A stretch of 64,000 nt of DNA from Actinomadura luzonensis (GTDB taxonomy: Bacteria; Actinomycetota; Actinomycetes; Streptosporangiales; Streptosporangiaceae): positions 186,001 to 250,000 of the forward strand of contig NZ_JAKRKC020000002.1 in assembly GCF_022664455.2 (NCBI RefSeq). Reading direction: 5' to 3'. This document shows, one piece after another, positions 50,263-58,461 of the stretch (the first letter of the stretch is position 1; each line of letters opens with the position of its first letter). The notes below the pieces were generated by a model. The model did no database searches. It worked only from the letters and a program-made list of their open reading frames with translations, and was not told the DNA's origin. A program made the translations under genes and the position numbers.

Positions 50263-51027
50263 TCAGCGTGTCTCCTTGCTCGTCGTGTTGGTTGTGGCGC
50301 CGGTCACGTTCGTGGGGGTGCTGATGTTGACGGTGGCGTCGGCCGGGCAGCAGCCGTCGGCGCAACCCGCATCGGTCGTGGCGGCATCGCCTGCGGCGCC
50401 GATCGGGGGCGGGCAGCAGGTGTCTCCGCGCCAGGCTTCGCGGCCTTCCTTGACCGCGACGGCGGCGATGACCAGGGCGGCGATCGGGTCGGCCCAGGAC
50501 CAGCCGAACAGGCTGTTGAGCGCCAGGCCGACCAGCAGCACGCCAGACAGGTAGGTGCACAGCAGGGTCTGCTTGGAGTCGGCCACCGCGCTCGCGGAGC
50601 CGAGCGCGCCGCCCGCGCGACGCTGGGCGGCCGACAGGAACGGCATGACGACCAGGCTCAGGGCGGCCAGGATCAAGCCGGGGGCGGAGTGTTCGGCCTC
50701 GCCGGCGCCGAGCAGCGCGCGGACGGCGTCGAAGGTGACGTAGGCGGCCAGCGCGAAGAACGAGATCGCGATGACGCGCAGTGCCGCCTTCTCCCGCTTC
50801 TCATGGTCGGCGCTGGAGAACTGCCAGGCCACCGCAGCGGCCGAGGCGACCTCCACGATGGAGTCCAGCCCGAACCCGACCAGCGCCGCGGAAGAGGCGA
50901 GGGTGCCGGCGGTGATGGCGACGGCGGCTTCGATCACGTTGTAGGTGATGGTCGCCGCGACCAGCAGTCTGATGCGGCGCTGAAGTGCAGTTCGCCGGGC
51001 CGGGGCGGGCAGGTTCAGCGTGGTCAT
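50263..51027 (-). CDS. Cation diffusion facilitator-like transporter with Cys-rich tail
   Basis: A 254-residue membrane protein. IRLLVAATITYNVIEAAVAI begins the first helix, LVGFGLDSIVEVASAAAVAW has the Asp of the metal site in helix 2, and SKQTLLCTYLSGVLLVGLAL and WADPIAALVIAAVAVKEG the helix 5-6 part. Six helices fit the CDF plan. The cytoplasmic tail has TCCPPP and CADGCCPAD, unusual Cys clusters that may bind metal. It overlaps the arsR-type gene by 4 nt (ATGA). Probably exports a soft or transition metal. Confidence 0.87.
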   Translation of the reverse strand: MTTLNLPAPARRTALQRRIRLLVAATITYNVIEAAVAITAGTLASSAALVGFGLDSIVEVASAAAVAWQFSSADHEKREKAALRVIAISFFALAAYVTFDAVRALLGAGEAEHSAPGLILAALSLVVMPFLSAAQRRAGGALGSASAVADSKQTLLCTYLSGVLLVGLALNSLFGWSWADPIAALVIAAVAVKEGREAWRGDTCCPPPIGAAGDAATTDAGCADGCCPADATVNISTPTNVTGATTNTTSKETR

Positions 51028-51485
51028 GACACCGCCTCCCCCGCGGCCTGGCCCTTCTGCTCGCCGAGGCGCTTGAGGTCGTCGTCGAGCTCGGCTTGAA
51101 GGCCGCCCTGGGCGGCGGCCGTCGGCTGGGTGTCGTGCACCGGGCAGAGCACCACGGCGTGGCCGGTGGCGGCCAGCAGCTGCTCGGCGGAGGCCAGCAG
51201 GTCCATCAGCTCCGGCCGGGTCAGGGAGTAGAAGGACTGGCGTCCTTCGGCGCGGTAGTCGATCAGGCCGCAGTCGCGCAGGCAGGCCAAATGCTTGGAC
51301 ACCGTGGACTGGGCCAGCCCGAGCTGGGTGGTCAGGTCCACCACGCGGGCCTCGCCTCGGGCCAGCCGCTGCACGATGCGCAGCCGGGTCTCATCGGCCA
51401 GGGAGTGGAACAGCGCCGCCGCCGGGGAGATGCCGGCGGCGATGTCGGCACTGACACACCGGCCACCATCAGGATCAATCGTCAT
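51024..51485 (-). CDS. ArsR/SmtB family metal-sensing repressor (CmtR/CadC-like)
   Basis: A 153-residue winged-helix repressor. SPAAALFHSLADETRLRIVQ and LGLAQSTVSKHLACLRDCGL form the DNA-binding domain. Cysteines in LACLRDCGL (recognition helix) and VVLCPVHD near the tail resemble the Cys ligands of CmtR-type cadmium/lead sensors. The first Cys (GGRCVSAD) may add a ligand. It starts its own unit with the CDF gene; an AT-rich stretch with CATATGGCGATGATAG at the start is the likely operator. Confidence 0.88.
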   Translation of the reverse strand: MTIDPDGGRCVSADIAAGISPAAALFHSLADETRLRIVQRLARGEARVVDLTTQLGLAQSTVSKHLACLRDCGLIDYRAEGRQSFYSLTRPELMDLLASAEQLLAATGHAVVLCPVHDTQPTAAAQGGLQAELDDDLKRLGEQKGQAAGEAVS

Positions 51486-51666
51486 ATGGCGATGATAGCC
51501 CGATTTGGTTATGTATCGGCAAGGGGTGTGCGAGGCGGAACGTCGTTGTTCCAGGTCAGGCCCGGGACGCTGCCGGTTCGGTCAAGCCAACCCCCGAGTG
51601 AACGCCTCCGAGCATGGCGCGATCGATCGCGCTTCCCCGTCACGCCGGTGTACGTACGCAGGCAGG

Positions 51667-52674
51667 TCAGCGCAGCGGGAGCAGCCGGGGCACCAGGCGG
51701 ACGTAGACGACCATGCCCACCACCTCCACCAGGGTCTGGGTGACCACGACCGCCGCAGCGACGGCCATGCTGTCGGGCAGCGCCAGCGCGAGCGGCAGCA
51801 CGACCAGGGAGTTGCGGGTGGCGCCGGTGAACACGATCGCCCGCCCGCCCGGCACGTCCAGCCGGAACAGACGAACGACGGCCAGGCCGACGACGGCCAT
51901 CACGACCAGGAACAGCACGTAGAACGGCACCACGGCGGCCACCGCGGCCAGGTTGCCGTCCAGCTTAGGCACCTGGGAGGCGACCACCGTGATCAGCGTG
52001 ACCGCCATCAGCGGCACCATTGCCGCACCTGTCGCGCCGGCGACCGCGCGCCCGGCCGGGCGGCGGGCCGCCCACGCCTGGAGGAGCCAGGCCAGCACCA
52101 GCGGGATGACGATCAACACGGTGAACGCCTCGACGAACGGCCCCGGCTCGACGACGCGGGTCAGTGAGGCGCCCATGAACGCCACCAGCAGCACCGGCAA
52201 CGCGGCCATCTGAGCGAGCAGCAGCAGCGGCGTGGCGGCCAGGAGCCGCCGGCTGTCGCCCCCCGCCAGCCCGGAGAAGACGATCACGTAGTCGACGCAC
52301 GGGGTCAGCAGCACCAGCAGCACGCCGAGGCGCACCGCCTGGTCGGCGGGCAGGAACGCGAACATCGCCGCGACCACCAGCGGCACTGCGGCGAAGTTCA
52401 CCACGAGTGCGGCCGCCAGGAACCGGCCCGCGCGCAGCGAGCGCACCAGTTCGGCCGCGGGCACCTGCAGGAACGTCACATACAGCAAGACCGCCAGCAC
52501 GGGGTTGATCGCATGCTCCAGCACCGGCCCCAGCCCAGGGGCGGCCCACCCCGTCACAGCGCCGGAGGCGATCGCCCCCACGTAGATGGCGACCTGGTGC
52601 CGCTCCATCCCCGCCACCGCTCCCGCCACGACCCCCGTCGCCGGGCCCGGCACCTGTTGTGCCTGTTGCGTCAC
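51667..52674 (-). CDS. Arsenite efflux permease-like protein (ACR3/BASS superfamily)
   Basis: A 335-residue membrane protein with about ten helices. VLLVLLTPCVDYVIVFSGLA contains the conserved Cys of ACR3 arsenite permeases, followed by GGDSRRLLAAT. GGRAIVFTGATRNSLVVLPL is the second conserved block. It likely exports arsenite or antimonite. It starts with GTG after GGGAG, 100 nt downstream of the Cys-rich protein gene, and is the last gene of the MerR-controlled operon. Confidence 0.85.
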   Translation of the reverse strand: MTQQAQQVPGPATGVVAGAVAGMERHQVAIYVGAIASGAVTGWAAPGLGPVLEHAINPVLAVLLYVTFLQVPAAELVRSLRAGRFLAAALVVNFAAVPLVVAAMFAFLPADQAVRLGVLLVLLTPCVDYVIVFSGLAGGDSRRLLAATPLLLLAQMAALPVLLVAFMGASLTRVVEPGPFVEAFTVLIVIPLVLAWLLQAWAARRPAGRAVAGATGAAMVPLMAVTLITVVASQVPKLDGNLAAVAAVVPFYVLFLVVMAVVGLAVVRLFRLDVPGGRAIVFTGATRNSLVVLPLALALPDSMAVAAAVVVTQTLVEVVGMVVYVRLVPRLLPLR

Positions 52675-52774
52675 CGCTCATCTCCCGGTCGTGCCGTCCT
52701 ATCGCCCGAGGTGACGGTAGCGGCACAGCCTGACCGGTTCAGAGCAGGGGGCGCGGAGCGTGCCGAGGTTGAGG

Positions 52775-52942
52775 TCAGCACCCGCAGCTGCTCCCGCCAC
52801 AGCCGCAGCCGGCTCTGCGCATCGGCGGCCCGGCGCCGTCGGTGATGCGTTCGCCCGGCTCGCTGCCGCGTGCGGTGATGGGCACGGTGACGGGCCTGCT
52901 GGTCGCGCTGGTGGATTCGCGGTGGTCGTGGTGAGTGCTCAC
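52775..52942 (-). CDS. 55-residue protein with a C-terminal CxCxxxxCxC metal-binding motif
   Basis: A short reading frame that starts with GTG overlapping the MerR stop (GTGA); AGGGAGAGC lies upstream. The product begins VSTHHDHREST, with three histidines, and ends MRRAGCGCGGSSCGC. Four cysteines in CGCGGSSCGC plus the His-rich head make a compact metal or metalloid binding peptide likely, either a metallothionein-like buffer or a chaperone that hands metal to the permease. Its place between merR and the ACR3-type permease supports this. I know no family name. Confidence 0.7.
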   Translation of the reverse strand: MSTHHDHRESTSATSRPVTVPITARGSEPGERITDGAGPPMRRAGCGCGGSSCGC

Positions 52943-53445
52943 AGGAGTCGGCTCTCCCTGCTTTGTTGTGCGGGGGTGTGGGGGGCACGGTTGCCTTCGG
53001 CCAGGTCGGCGAACGGCAGGGGACAGTCGGGGCAGGTGCAGTGGGTCAGGCTGTCGCAGCCCGCGCTGACCACCTGTTTCAGCGCGGTCCGGATGGTGGT
53101 CAGGTCGGCGATCTTCGCTTCCACTTCGGCGATCTTGGCTTGGGCGCGCTCGCGCAAGTCCGGGGTGGGGTGGCCGCGCCGGCCGGTGTCGAGGAGCTCG
53201 GCCACCTCCTCCAGGGTGAAGCCGAGCCGCTGCGCGGCCTTGATCACCGTCAGCAGGGTGACGGTCTCGGGCGGGTAGGCGCGATGCCCGCCGGGGCTGC
53301 GCGCCGGTTCGGCGATCAGCCCGCGGCGCTCGTAGTAGCGCAGCGTCTGCGGGTTGACCCCGGCCTGCTCGGCCACCTGCCCGCTGCGCAGGTACGGCCC
53401 GCCCGGCTCACCTGGGCCGCTCTGCAGCACGATGTCCTGTCTCAC
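52939..53445 (-). CDS. MerR-family metal-responsive regulator
   Basis: A 168-residue regulator. LRSGQVAEQAGVNPQTLRYY and GHRAYPPETVTLLTVIKAAQ form the winged helix, and a long helix leads to SAGCDSLTHCTCPDCPLPF. The cysteines in this loop and the earlier part of the sequence could bind Hg, Cd or Pb as in MerR and CadR. Its gene overlaps the rhodanese gene before it (ATGA) and the Cys-rich protein gene after it (GTGA), so all are co-translated. It probably controls the promoter at 54095-54125. Confidence 0.88.
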   Translation of the reverse strand: MRQDIVLQSGPGEPGGPYLRSGQVAEQAGVNPQTLRYYERRGLIAEPARSPGGHRAYPPETVTLLTVIKAAQRLGFTLEEVAELLDTGRRGHPTPDLRERAQAKIAEVEAKIADLTTIRTALKQVVSAGCDSLTHCTCPDCPLPFADLAEGNRAPHTPAQQSRESRLL

Positions 53446-53690
53446 GACGGCCGCCCCACCGCGGCGGCGCTCTTCGAGCGGTTGCGGTACGGGCCCGAGC
53501 AGTAGACCACCACCGGGGCGGCCCGACCGGGCGCCACCTGCCCTGCCAGCTCGGCCGACACCTGATCCGGCACGTTGCGCGCACCGGGCAGGTGCTCGGC
53601 GGCGAACGCGTCGGCCGGCAGGGCCTCCACCAGCTGTACGCCCCCGCCCTCCGGCAGCGCGAGCAGTTCCTCACGCGTGATGCGCTCCAT
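53442..53690 (-). CDS. Short rhodanese-like protein
   Basis: An 82-residue rhodanese domain. ITREELLALPEGGGVQLVEA is the usual start, HLPGARNVPD the middle, and VVVYCSGPYRNRSKSAAAVG the active-site loop with its Cys. The protein stops soon after the loop, so the last helix of a normal 110-residue domain is absent; it may be truncated or stabilised by a partner. AGGAGG precedes the ATG at 53690. Second gene of the operon; it may supply sulfur or reduce a metalloid. Confidence 0.8.
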   Translation of the reverse strand: MERITREELLALPEGGGVQLVEALPADAFAAEHLPGARNVPDQVSAELAGQVAPGRAAPVVVYCSGPYRNRSKSAAAVGRPS

Positions 53691-53739
53691 CACCGGCCTC
53701 CTCCCGCGGCCGCGAACCGCGGCCGTCTCACGCTGTACC

Positions 53740-54087
53740 TCACGCGGATGCCGCCGCGCCGGCGCGCTCGGCCAGCGCGTCCAGCACCTCGACGTGCTCG
53801 GCCGGGACCGCCACCTCCAGCGCCAGGCTGCCCTCGGCGACGGTCAGGGTGAAGGTGAAGAAGGAGCAGCAGCCGTTCTCCCGAGCGGCCAGCTCGGCGG
53901 CCCGAGCGGCGTTCTCCGGGCTGAAGACGAGCTCCAGCCGCAGCCGCGTCTGCTCGGGGTGCTGCACCGCCTGGACCGCATCGGCGAACAAGGCGTCGAA
54001 CTCGGCCACCCGCAGCGGCTGCTCGGCGGTGGGCAGGGTGCACGCTGAGGGAGCCCATCCCAGGTCAAGGGCGACGTTCTGTGTCAT
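53740..54087 (-). CDS. Conserved protein with CC motif, first gene of the metal operon
   Basis: A 115-residue protein of a family often found beside MerR genes in actinomycetes. SACTLPTAEQPLRVAEFDAL and ARENGCCSFFTFTLTVAEGS are the conserved parts; the single Cys and the CC pair may bind metal. The end VPAEHVEVLDALAERAG is helical. Function unknown. The ATG is 7 nt from a -10 box, so its message is probably leaderless, and the MerR-type spacer ensures metal control. Confidence 0.8.
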   Translation of the reverse strand: MTQNVALDLGWAPSACTLPTAEQPLRVAEFDALFADAVQAVQHPEQTRLRLELVFSPENAARAAELAARENGCCSFFTFTLTVAEGSLALEVAVPAEHVEVLDALAERAGAAASA

Positions 54088-54094
54088 ACCCCGA

Positions 54095-54125
54095 CGGTAA
54101 ACCTGTACCTAGGTACTGGATGCAA
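54095..54125 (-). promoter_or_regulatory. MerR-type promoter with GTACCTAGGTAC palindrome
   Basis: On the minus strand TTGCAT (54125-54120) and TTACCG (54100-54095) are 19 bp apart. The spacer contains GTACCTAGGTAC (54105-54116), a perfect 12-bp palindrome. A 19-bp spacer with a central palindrome is the mark of MerR-controlled promoters. The first ATG (54087) lies 7 nt past the -10 box. Confidence 0.7.
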
Positions 54126-54380
54126 GTCCTAACGGCCCAACGCCACAATCGGGTCCGTTCCTCCCCCGAGAGCCGTTCTGCCAGGACATCGGCATTGCCG
54201 GAGCTGGAGCCGGAACGGAAGGCCACGCCAAGCGCCTCCCGTCCCCGTTCACTAGCGCAACTTTTCGTTCGCCAGTCCCAACCCCATGGCACACCGCCGA
54301 TCTTCAGGAATGGAGCGGACCTGCGCCGCGCGCCGGGACTCTACCCGTTGTCCCTCCCGTCTCCCGGCCGGGAGAGGAGG

Positions 54381-55021
54381 ATGGCGCTCATGGGCCGGCC
54401 AACCCGGGAGCAGTGGGCGGCGGCTCTGCAGCGGCTGGGACGGCTGGCCGAGCGTACGGTATGGCGCCGGATGGGTACTCCTGCGAAGCCGCGGCCGCGG
54501 TGCACCGGGCCCGATCAGCGGCGATCGCCGGGCAGCACGCCGCGGCGGGCGTACCGATCGACCCGGTGCTGGCCCAGGGCTGGGCGGGCGCTCCGCAGGT
54601 GGATCTGCGGACGCTGCAGCGCGCCTTCCAACGCCAGCTGACGCCCGCGTTCGTGGCCGGAGTAACCGCCGGACAGCGGGCCCGGCGGGCCAACCTGGTG
54701 TATCTGGAGCGCCCGGCGACCTTCCGCAACCAGGTGTGGGAAGGCGATCACAAGTGCCTGCCGATCCTGGTGCTGCCGCCCCGCGGCCGGGCGGTAGCGC
54801 CGTGGGTGACGATGTTCCTCGACGACGCGACCCGCCTCATCACCGGGTGGGCGCTCGCCCTGTCCCCGCACGCGCGCACGGTGCTGACCGCGTTACGGAT
54901 GGGCATGCTGGACGATCCGGCGTACGGGGTCGCGCACGGGGTGCCCCGGCTGCTGCGGCTGGACCGGGGCCTGGAGTTCGCGGCGGCCGCGGTCACCACG
55001 GCGACCGGGGCGCTGGGGTGA
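54381..55021 (+). pseudogene. Broken TniA-type (rve/DDE) transposase
   Basis: A start (GGAGAGGAGG then ATG) opens with MGRPTREQWAAALQRLGRLA, a helix-turn-helix-like head. After a frameshift near 54455, RANLVYLERPATFRNQVWEG and DHKCLPILVLPP carry the first catalytic Asp, MFLDDATRLITGWAL follows, and LLRLDRGLEFAAAA gives the second Asp. The frame stops just after this, before the catalytic Glu, and runs into the TniB-like piece. Frameshift and deletion make it inactive. Confidence 0.65.
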
Positions 55022-55585
55022 CGGTGTCCTTCACCCCCAGGCCGACGATGCGCCAGGTCGTCGACGGGCTGTATCTGGTGCTGACCGGAAGCCAGGGCTC
55101 CAACAGCCGCTTCCACATCACCCGGGATCTGATCACCGAGCTGGCCCGGCTCCCGCGGCTGGTCGTGGTGGATGAGGCGCAGCGGCTGAGCAGCGACGGC
55201 ATCGAGACGCTGCGGCACCTGCACGATGATGACAACACACCCAGTTCGGGCTGCTGTACGTCGGCGGGAACGGCTGCTGGGAGGTCCTGTCGCGCGAGCC
55301 GATGCTGGCCTCGCGGGTCTGGCGGCGCCTGGCCATGGCACCGCTGGAGCGCGCGATCGTCCCGCAGGTGATCCGCGGCTGCCACCCGATGTACGAGGGC
55401 GCCGACGACCTGCTGCACTACGTCGACGAGCGGCTGGCCCACGGCATCTGGCGCAACTGGGCCTCCTTCTCCTCCACCGTCCACGTGCTCGCCCAGCGCA
55501 CCGGCCGCACAGCCCTCGATGAGGAGATCGTCACCAACGCCTTCGCCCTGCACGCGGGAGGCGGCAAGAGTGCTCAACGTCCGGG
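55022..55585 (+). pseudogene. Broken TniB/TnsC-type AAA ATPase
   Basis: VDGLYLVLTGSQGSNSRFHI and ARLPRLVVVDEAQRLSSDGI contain the Walker B box (VVVDEAQ). A one-base slip near 55240 leads into FGLLYVGGNGCWEVLSREPM, then RVWRRLAMAPLERAIVPQVI and the C-terminal helices. The Walker A part is absent, lost in the deletion that joined it to the transposase piece. With that piece it forms the relic of a Tn7/Tn5053-like element. Confidence 0.65.
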
Positions 55586-56803
55586 TCACTGCCGGCGGCG
55601 GATCCTGCGGGCGAGGCCGCCGTACCAGGCGGGGACCTCGCGCTCCTCGTCGAACCAGCGGGCCACCACGATGTCGGTGGAGGAGTGCAGCAGGATCGAC
55701 AGCACGATCGTCACGGCGACGAGCTGGAACACCGGCACGGCGGCGGCGATGCCGGAGCCCAGCACCAGCAGCCCGTACACGACCGAGGCGAAGCCCTTCG
55801 GCCCGAACCAGGCCACCGCCGCCTGCTCGCGCACGCTCAGCCCGGAGCGCAGGAACGACACCCAGATCGCGACCGGCCGCGCCACCACCAGGGCCAGCAG
55901 CGCGAACAGCCAGCCGGTCCAGCCGACCGAGGCGAGCAGGGACGGGGTGATGAGCGCGCCGAACACCAGCAGCGCGGCCAGCTTGAACACCTCGGCGATC
56001 AGCTCGCCGAAGTGCTCGAACGACTCCCGCTGCCGCGGCCCGAAGGTGGCCACGGTGATGCCGGCCGAGAACGCGGCCAGGAACAGGTTGCCGTGCGTGG
56101 CCTTGCCGGCGGCGAGCACGAGCAGGCCGATGGCCAGGGCGTTGAGCGGCTCGTAGGCGGTGGAGGCGGCGAACCAGCGGGTGCGCTCCAGCTTGATCGC
56201 GGCCCACGGGACGGCGACGCCGATGACGACGCCGAGCCCCAGCTCCAGGCCCAGCTCTCCGAGGTGCAGATCGTCGGATCCGGCCGCGACGGCGAGGAAG
56301 AGGATGACGAACGGCAGCGCCAGGCCGTCGTTGACGCCGGACTCGACGTTGAGGAGCTGCCGCAGCCGGGGCGGCACCTTCTCGTTGCCGACCAGCGCGG
56401 CGGCGAAGACCGGGTCGGTGGGCGCGAGGATCGCGCCGATCAGCAGTGCCTCGATCCAGCCCAGGCCGAGCAGGTAGTGCGCGCCGACGGCGGTGATGGC
56501 CAGGGTGAGCGGCAGGCCCCAGCCGAGTGCCCGGCCGGGCAGCCGCCAGGCGCCGCGCAGCTCCGGCCAGCCCACCCGCATGCCGTCGGTGAACAGCACG
56601 GTGAACAGCGCCAGCTCGGCCAGCGTGGCCACCAGGTCGTCGCCGGGCCTGAGCGCGAGCACCCCGAGCACGCCGTCGCCCAGCACGAACCCGGCCACCA
56701 GGAACAGCGCGGCGGTGGACAGGATGGTGCGGTGAGCCAGGCTGGACAGCAGCACCGCCAGCAGCAGCACGGCCGCGAACGCGATCAGCAGCGTGCCGCC
56801 CAT
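55586..56803 (-). CDS. CPA1-type sodium(cation):proton antiporter
   Basis: A 405-residue membrane protein. GGTLLIAFAAVLLLAVLLSS starts the first helix; GAILAPTDPVFAAALVGNEK contains the conserved TDP, and LNVESGVNDGLALPFVILFL the ND pair that binds the ion in this superfamily. AWFGPKGFASVVYGLLVLG is the usual later motif. The tail ARWFDEEREVPAWYGGLARR is short and cytoplasmic. It is a stand-alone gene converging with the transposon relic. Confidence 0.9.
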   Translation of the reverse strand: MGGTLLIAFAAVLLLAVLLSSLAHRTILSTAALFLVAGFVLGDGVLGVLALRPGDDLVATLAELALFTVLFTDGMRVGWPELRGAWRLPGRALGWGLPLTLAITAVGAHYLLGLGWIEALLIGAILAPTDPVFAAALVGNEKVPPRLRQLLNVESGVNDGLALPFVILFLAVAAGSDDLHLGELGLELGLGVVIGVAVPWAAIKLERTRWFAASTAYEPLNALAIGLLVLAAGKATHGNLFLAAFSAGITVATFGPRQRESFEHFGELIAEVFKLAALLVFGALITPSLLASVGWTGWLFALLALVVARPVAIWVSFLRSGLSVREQAAVAWFGPKGFASVVYGLLVLGSGIAAAVPVFQLVAVTIVLSILLHSSTDIVVARWFDEEREVPAWYGGLARRIRRRQ

Positions 56804-57028
56804 CAGGGGCACCGCGTGAGGGTCATGGGATGAGACGCCTTCCGGTCGGATCCGCTTGCACGAACTTGCCGACCAGACTTCCCGGCGCACCGCGCCCAAC
56901 CCTAACAGCGCGCGCAGGAGCGGCCAACACAGTGCGTCGCGGGCAAGAGTGTGGTGACCCATCCGTTGCGTGGACGGCTCCGAAGCCACGGTGGCTGGTG
57001 CTGTGCCGGTCGGGGCAGGAGGGGCTGT

Positions 57029-57625
57029 ATGGGAGCGCGGGACCGGTCGCCGGTGGGCCAGGACGGTCCGGGTGGTGATCCGCCGGGGCCGGAGGAGCTG
57101 CTGCAGGCGGTCGGCAGGGGTGATCGCGCGGCGTTCGAGCGGTTGTACGAGATGCTGGCGCCGCGGGTGTACGGGCTGGTGCTGCGGGTGTTGCGGGACC
57201 GGGCGCAGACCGAGGAGGTGGCGCAGGAGGTGCTGGTGGAGGTATGGCGCGGCGCCGCCCGCTACGAGCCGGGCAAGGGGTCGGGGCTGGCGTGGGCGCT
57301 GACCATCGCGCACCGGCGGGCGATCGACCGGGTGCGGTCGGCGCAGGCGGGCACCGACCGGGAGGAGCGGGCCGCGCGGCTGGAGCCGCACCGAGCCTTC
57401 GACGAGGTGTCGGAGCTGGTGGTGGGGCGGTTGGAAGGTGAGCGGCTGCGCCGCTGCCTGGACAACCTCACCGAGCTGCAGCGGGAGTCGGTGACCTTCG
57501 CCTACTACGGCGGCTACTCCTACCGGGAGGTCGCCGAGCTGGTCAAGGCGCCGCTCGGGACGGTCAAGACACGGATGCGCGATGGGCTGATCCGGTTGCG
57601 CGACTGCCTGGGAGTGGAGCGATGA
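57029..57625 (+). CDS. sigK: ECF sigma factor, SigK type
   Basis: A 198-residue sigma factor. LLQAVGRGDRAAFERLYEML is region 1.2/2.1, VYGLVLRVLRDRAQTEEVAQ and EVLVEVWRGAARYEPGKGSG region 2, and SYREVAELVKAPLGTVKTRM the region 4 helix-turn-helix. AGGAGG precedes the ATG. Its stop overlaps the ATG of the anti-sigma gene, the usual layout for sigK-rskA. It would direct transcription of the downstream oxidoreductase and fasciclin genes, as SigK does for mpt70/mpt83 in mycobacteria. Confidence 0.9.
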   Translation: MGARDRSPVGQDGPGGDPPGPEELLQAVGRGDRAAFERLYEMLAPRVYGLVLRVLRDRAQTEEVAQEVLVEVWRGAARYEPGKGSGLAWALTIAHRRAIDRVRSAQAGTDREERAARLEPHRAFDEVSELVVGRLEGERLRRCLDNLTELQRESVTFAYYGGYSYREVAELVKAPLGTVKTRMRDGLIRLRDCLGVER

Positions 57626-58389
57626 AGGCGGCGGAGGACGGGTTCGACCCGCACACCCTGGCGGGCGCCTACGCACTGGACGCCATCGACGACGAGGGCG
57701 AGCGGCGCCGTTTCGAGCGGCACCTGGCCGCGTGCGCCGAGTGCGCGCAGGAGATCGCCGGGTTCGCCGAGACGGCCGCCCGCCTAGGGGCGGCGGTGGC
57801 CGCCGAGCCGCCGCCCGGCCTGCGGACGCGGGTGCTGGCCGAGATCGAGCAGGTGCGTCAGCTGCCGCCGGCGCTGCCGCCCGCGGCGCCTTCCCGGCGG
57901 AGGCGGAAGGTCGGGTGGCGGCCGTGGCCGGCGGCGGTGGGCGTGGCCGCGGCGTTGGCCGCGGTGGCCGGGCTCGGCGTCGCGACGATGCAGGCGCGCC
58001 AGGAGCTGGCGCAGGTCCGGCGGGCCGAGCAGCGGATCGCCGCGGTGCTGGGCGCGGACGACGCCCGCACGATCACCGCCCCGGCCGGCCGGGCGGGACG
58101 AGGCGGCCGGGGGACGGTGGTGCTGTCGCGTTCGCAGGGCGCGCTGGTGTTCTGGGCCGCCGGGCTGGGCGAGCCGCCCGAGGGCCGGGTCTACCAGCTG
58201 TGGCAGCTCGCACCGGGACGGATCACCTCGGCCGGGCTGCTGGCCTCCAGCGGCTCCGGGGGCACGGTGCCGGTGCTCAGCGCCCTCAGCGCCGGTGCGG
58301 GCCGGGTAGGGGTGACGGTGGAGCCGGCCGGCGGGTCGCGGCAGCCGACCGGCACGCCGTTGCTGCTGGTGGACCTGCCCGCCGCCTGA
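57622..58389 (+). CDS. rskA: Anti-sigma K factor RskA
   Basis: A 255-residue membrane anti-sigma factor. The N-terminal zinc-binding helix pair has RRRFERHLAACAECAQEIAG, the HxxxCxxC of the ZAS domain. A single transmembrane helix follows near residue 100 (PAAVGVAAALAAVAGLGVAT). The outer RskA domain contains GALVFWAAGLGEPPEGRVYQ and LWQLAPGRITSAGLL. It should hold SigK at the membrane until regulated proteolysis. Overlaps sigK by ATGA. Confidence 0.92.
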   Translation: MKAAEDGFDPHTLAGAYALDAIDDEGERRRFERHLAACAECAQEIAGFAETAARLGAAVAAEPPPGLRTRVLAEIEQVRQLPPALPPAAPSRRRRKVGWRPWPAAVGVAAALAAVAGLGVATMQARQELAQVRRAEQRIAAVLGADDARTITAPAGRAGRGGRGTVVLSRSQGALVFWAAGLGEPPEGRVYQLWQLAPGRITSAGLLASSGSGGTVPVLSALSAGAGRVGVTVEPAGGSRQPTGTPLLLVDLPAA

Positions 58390-58461
58390 CCTTTCCGCCG
58401 GCACTCGCGGTCCGGGGAAACCGGCGCCCATCCGTTCCGGAAGTGACTCCGAAGCCCTGGT

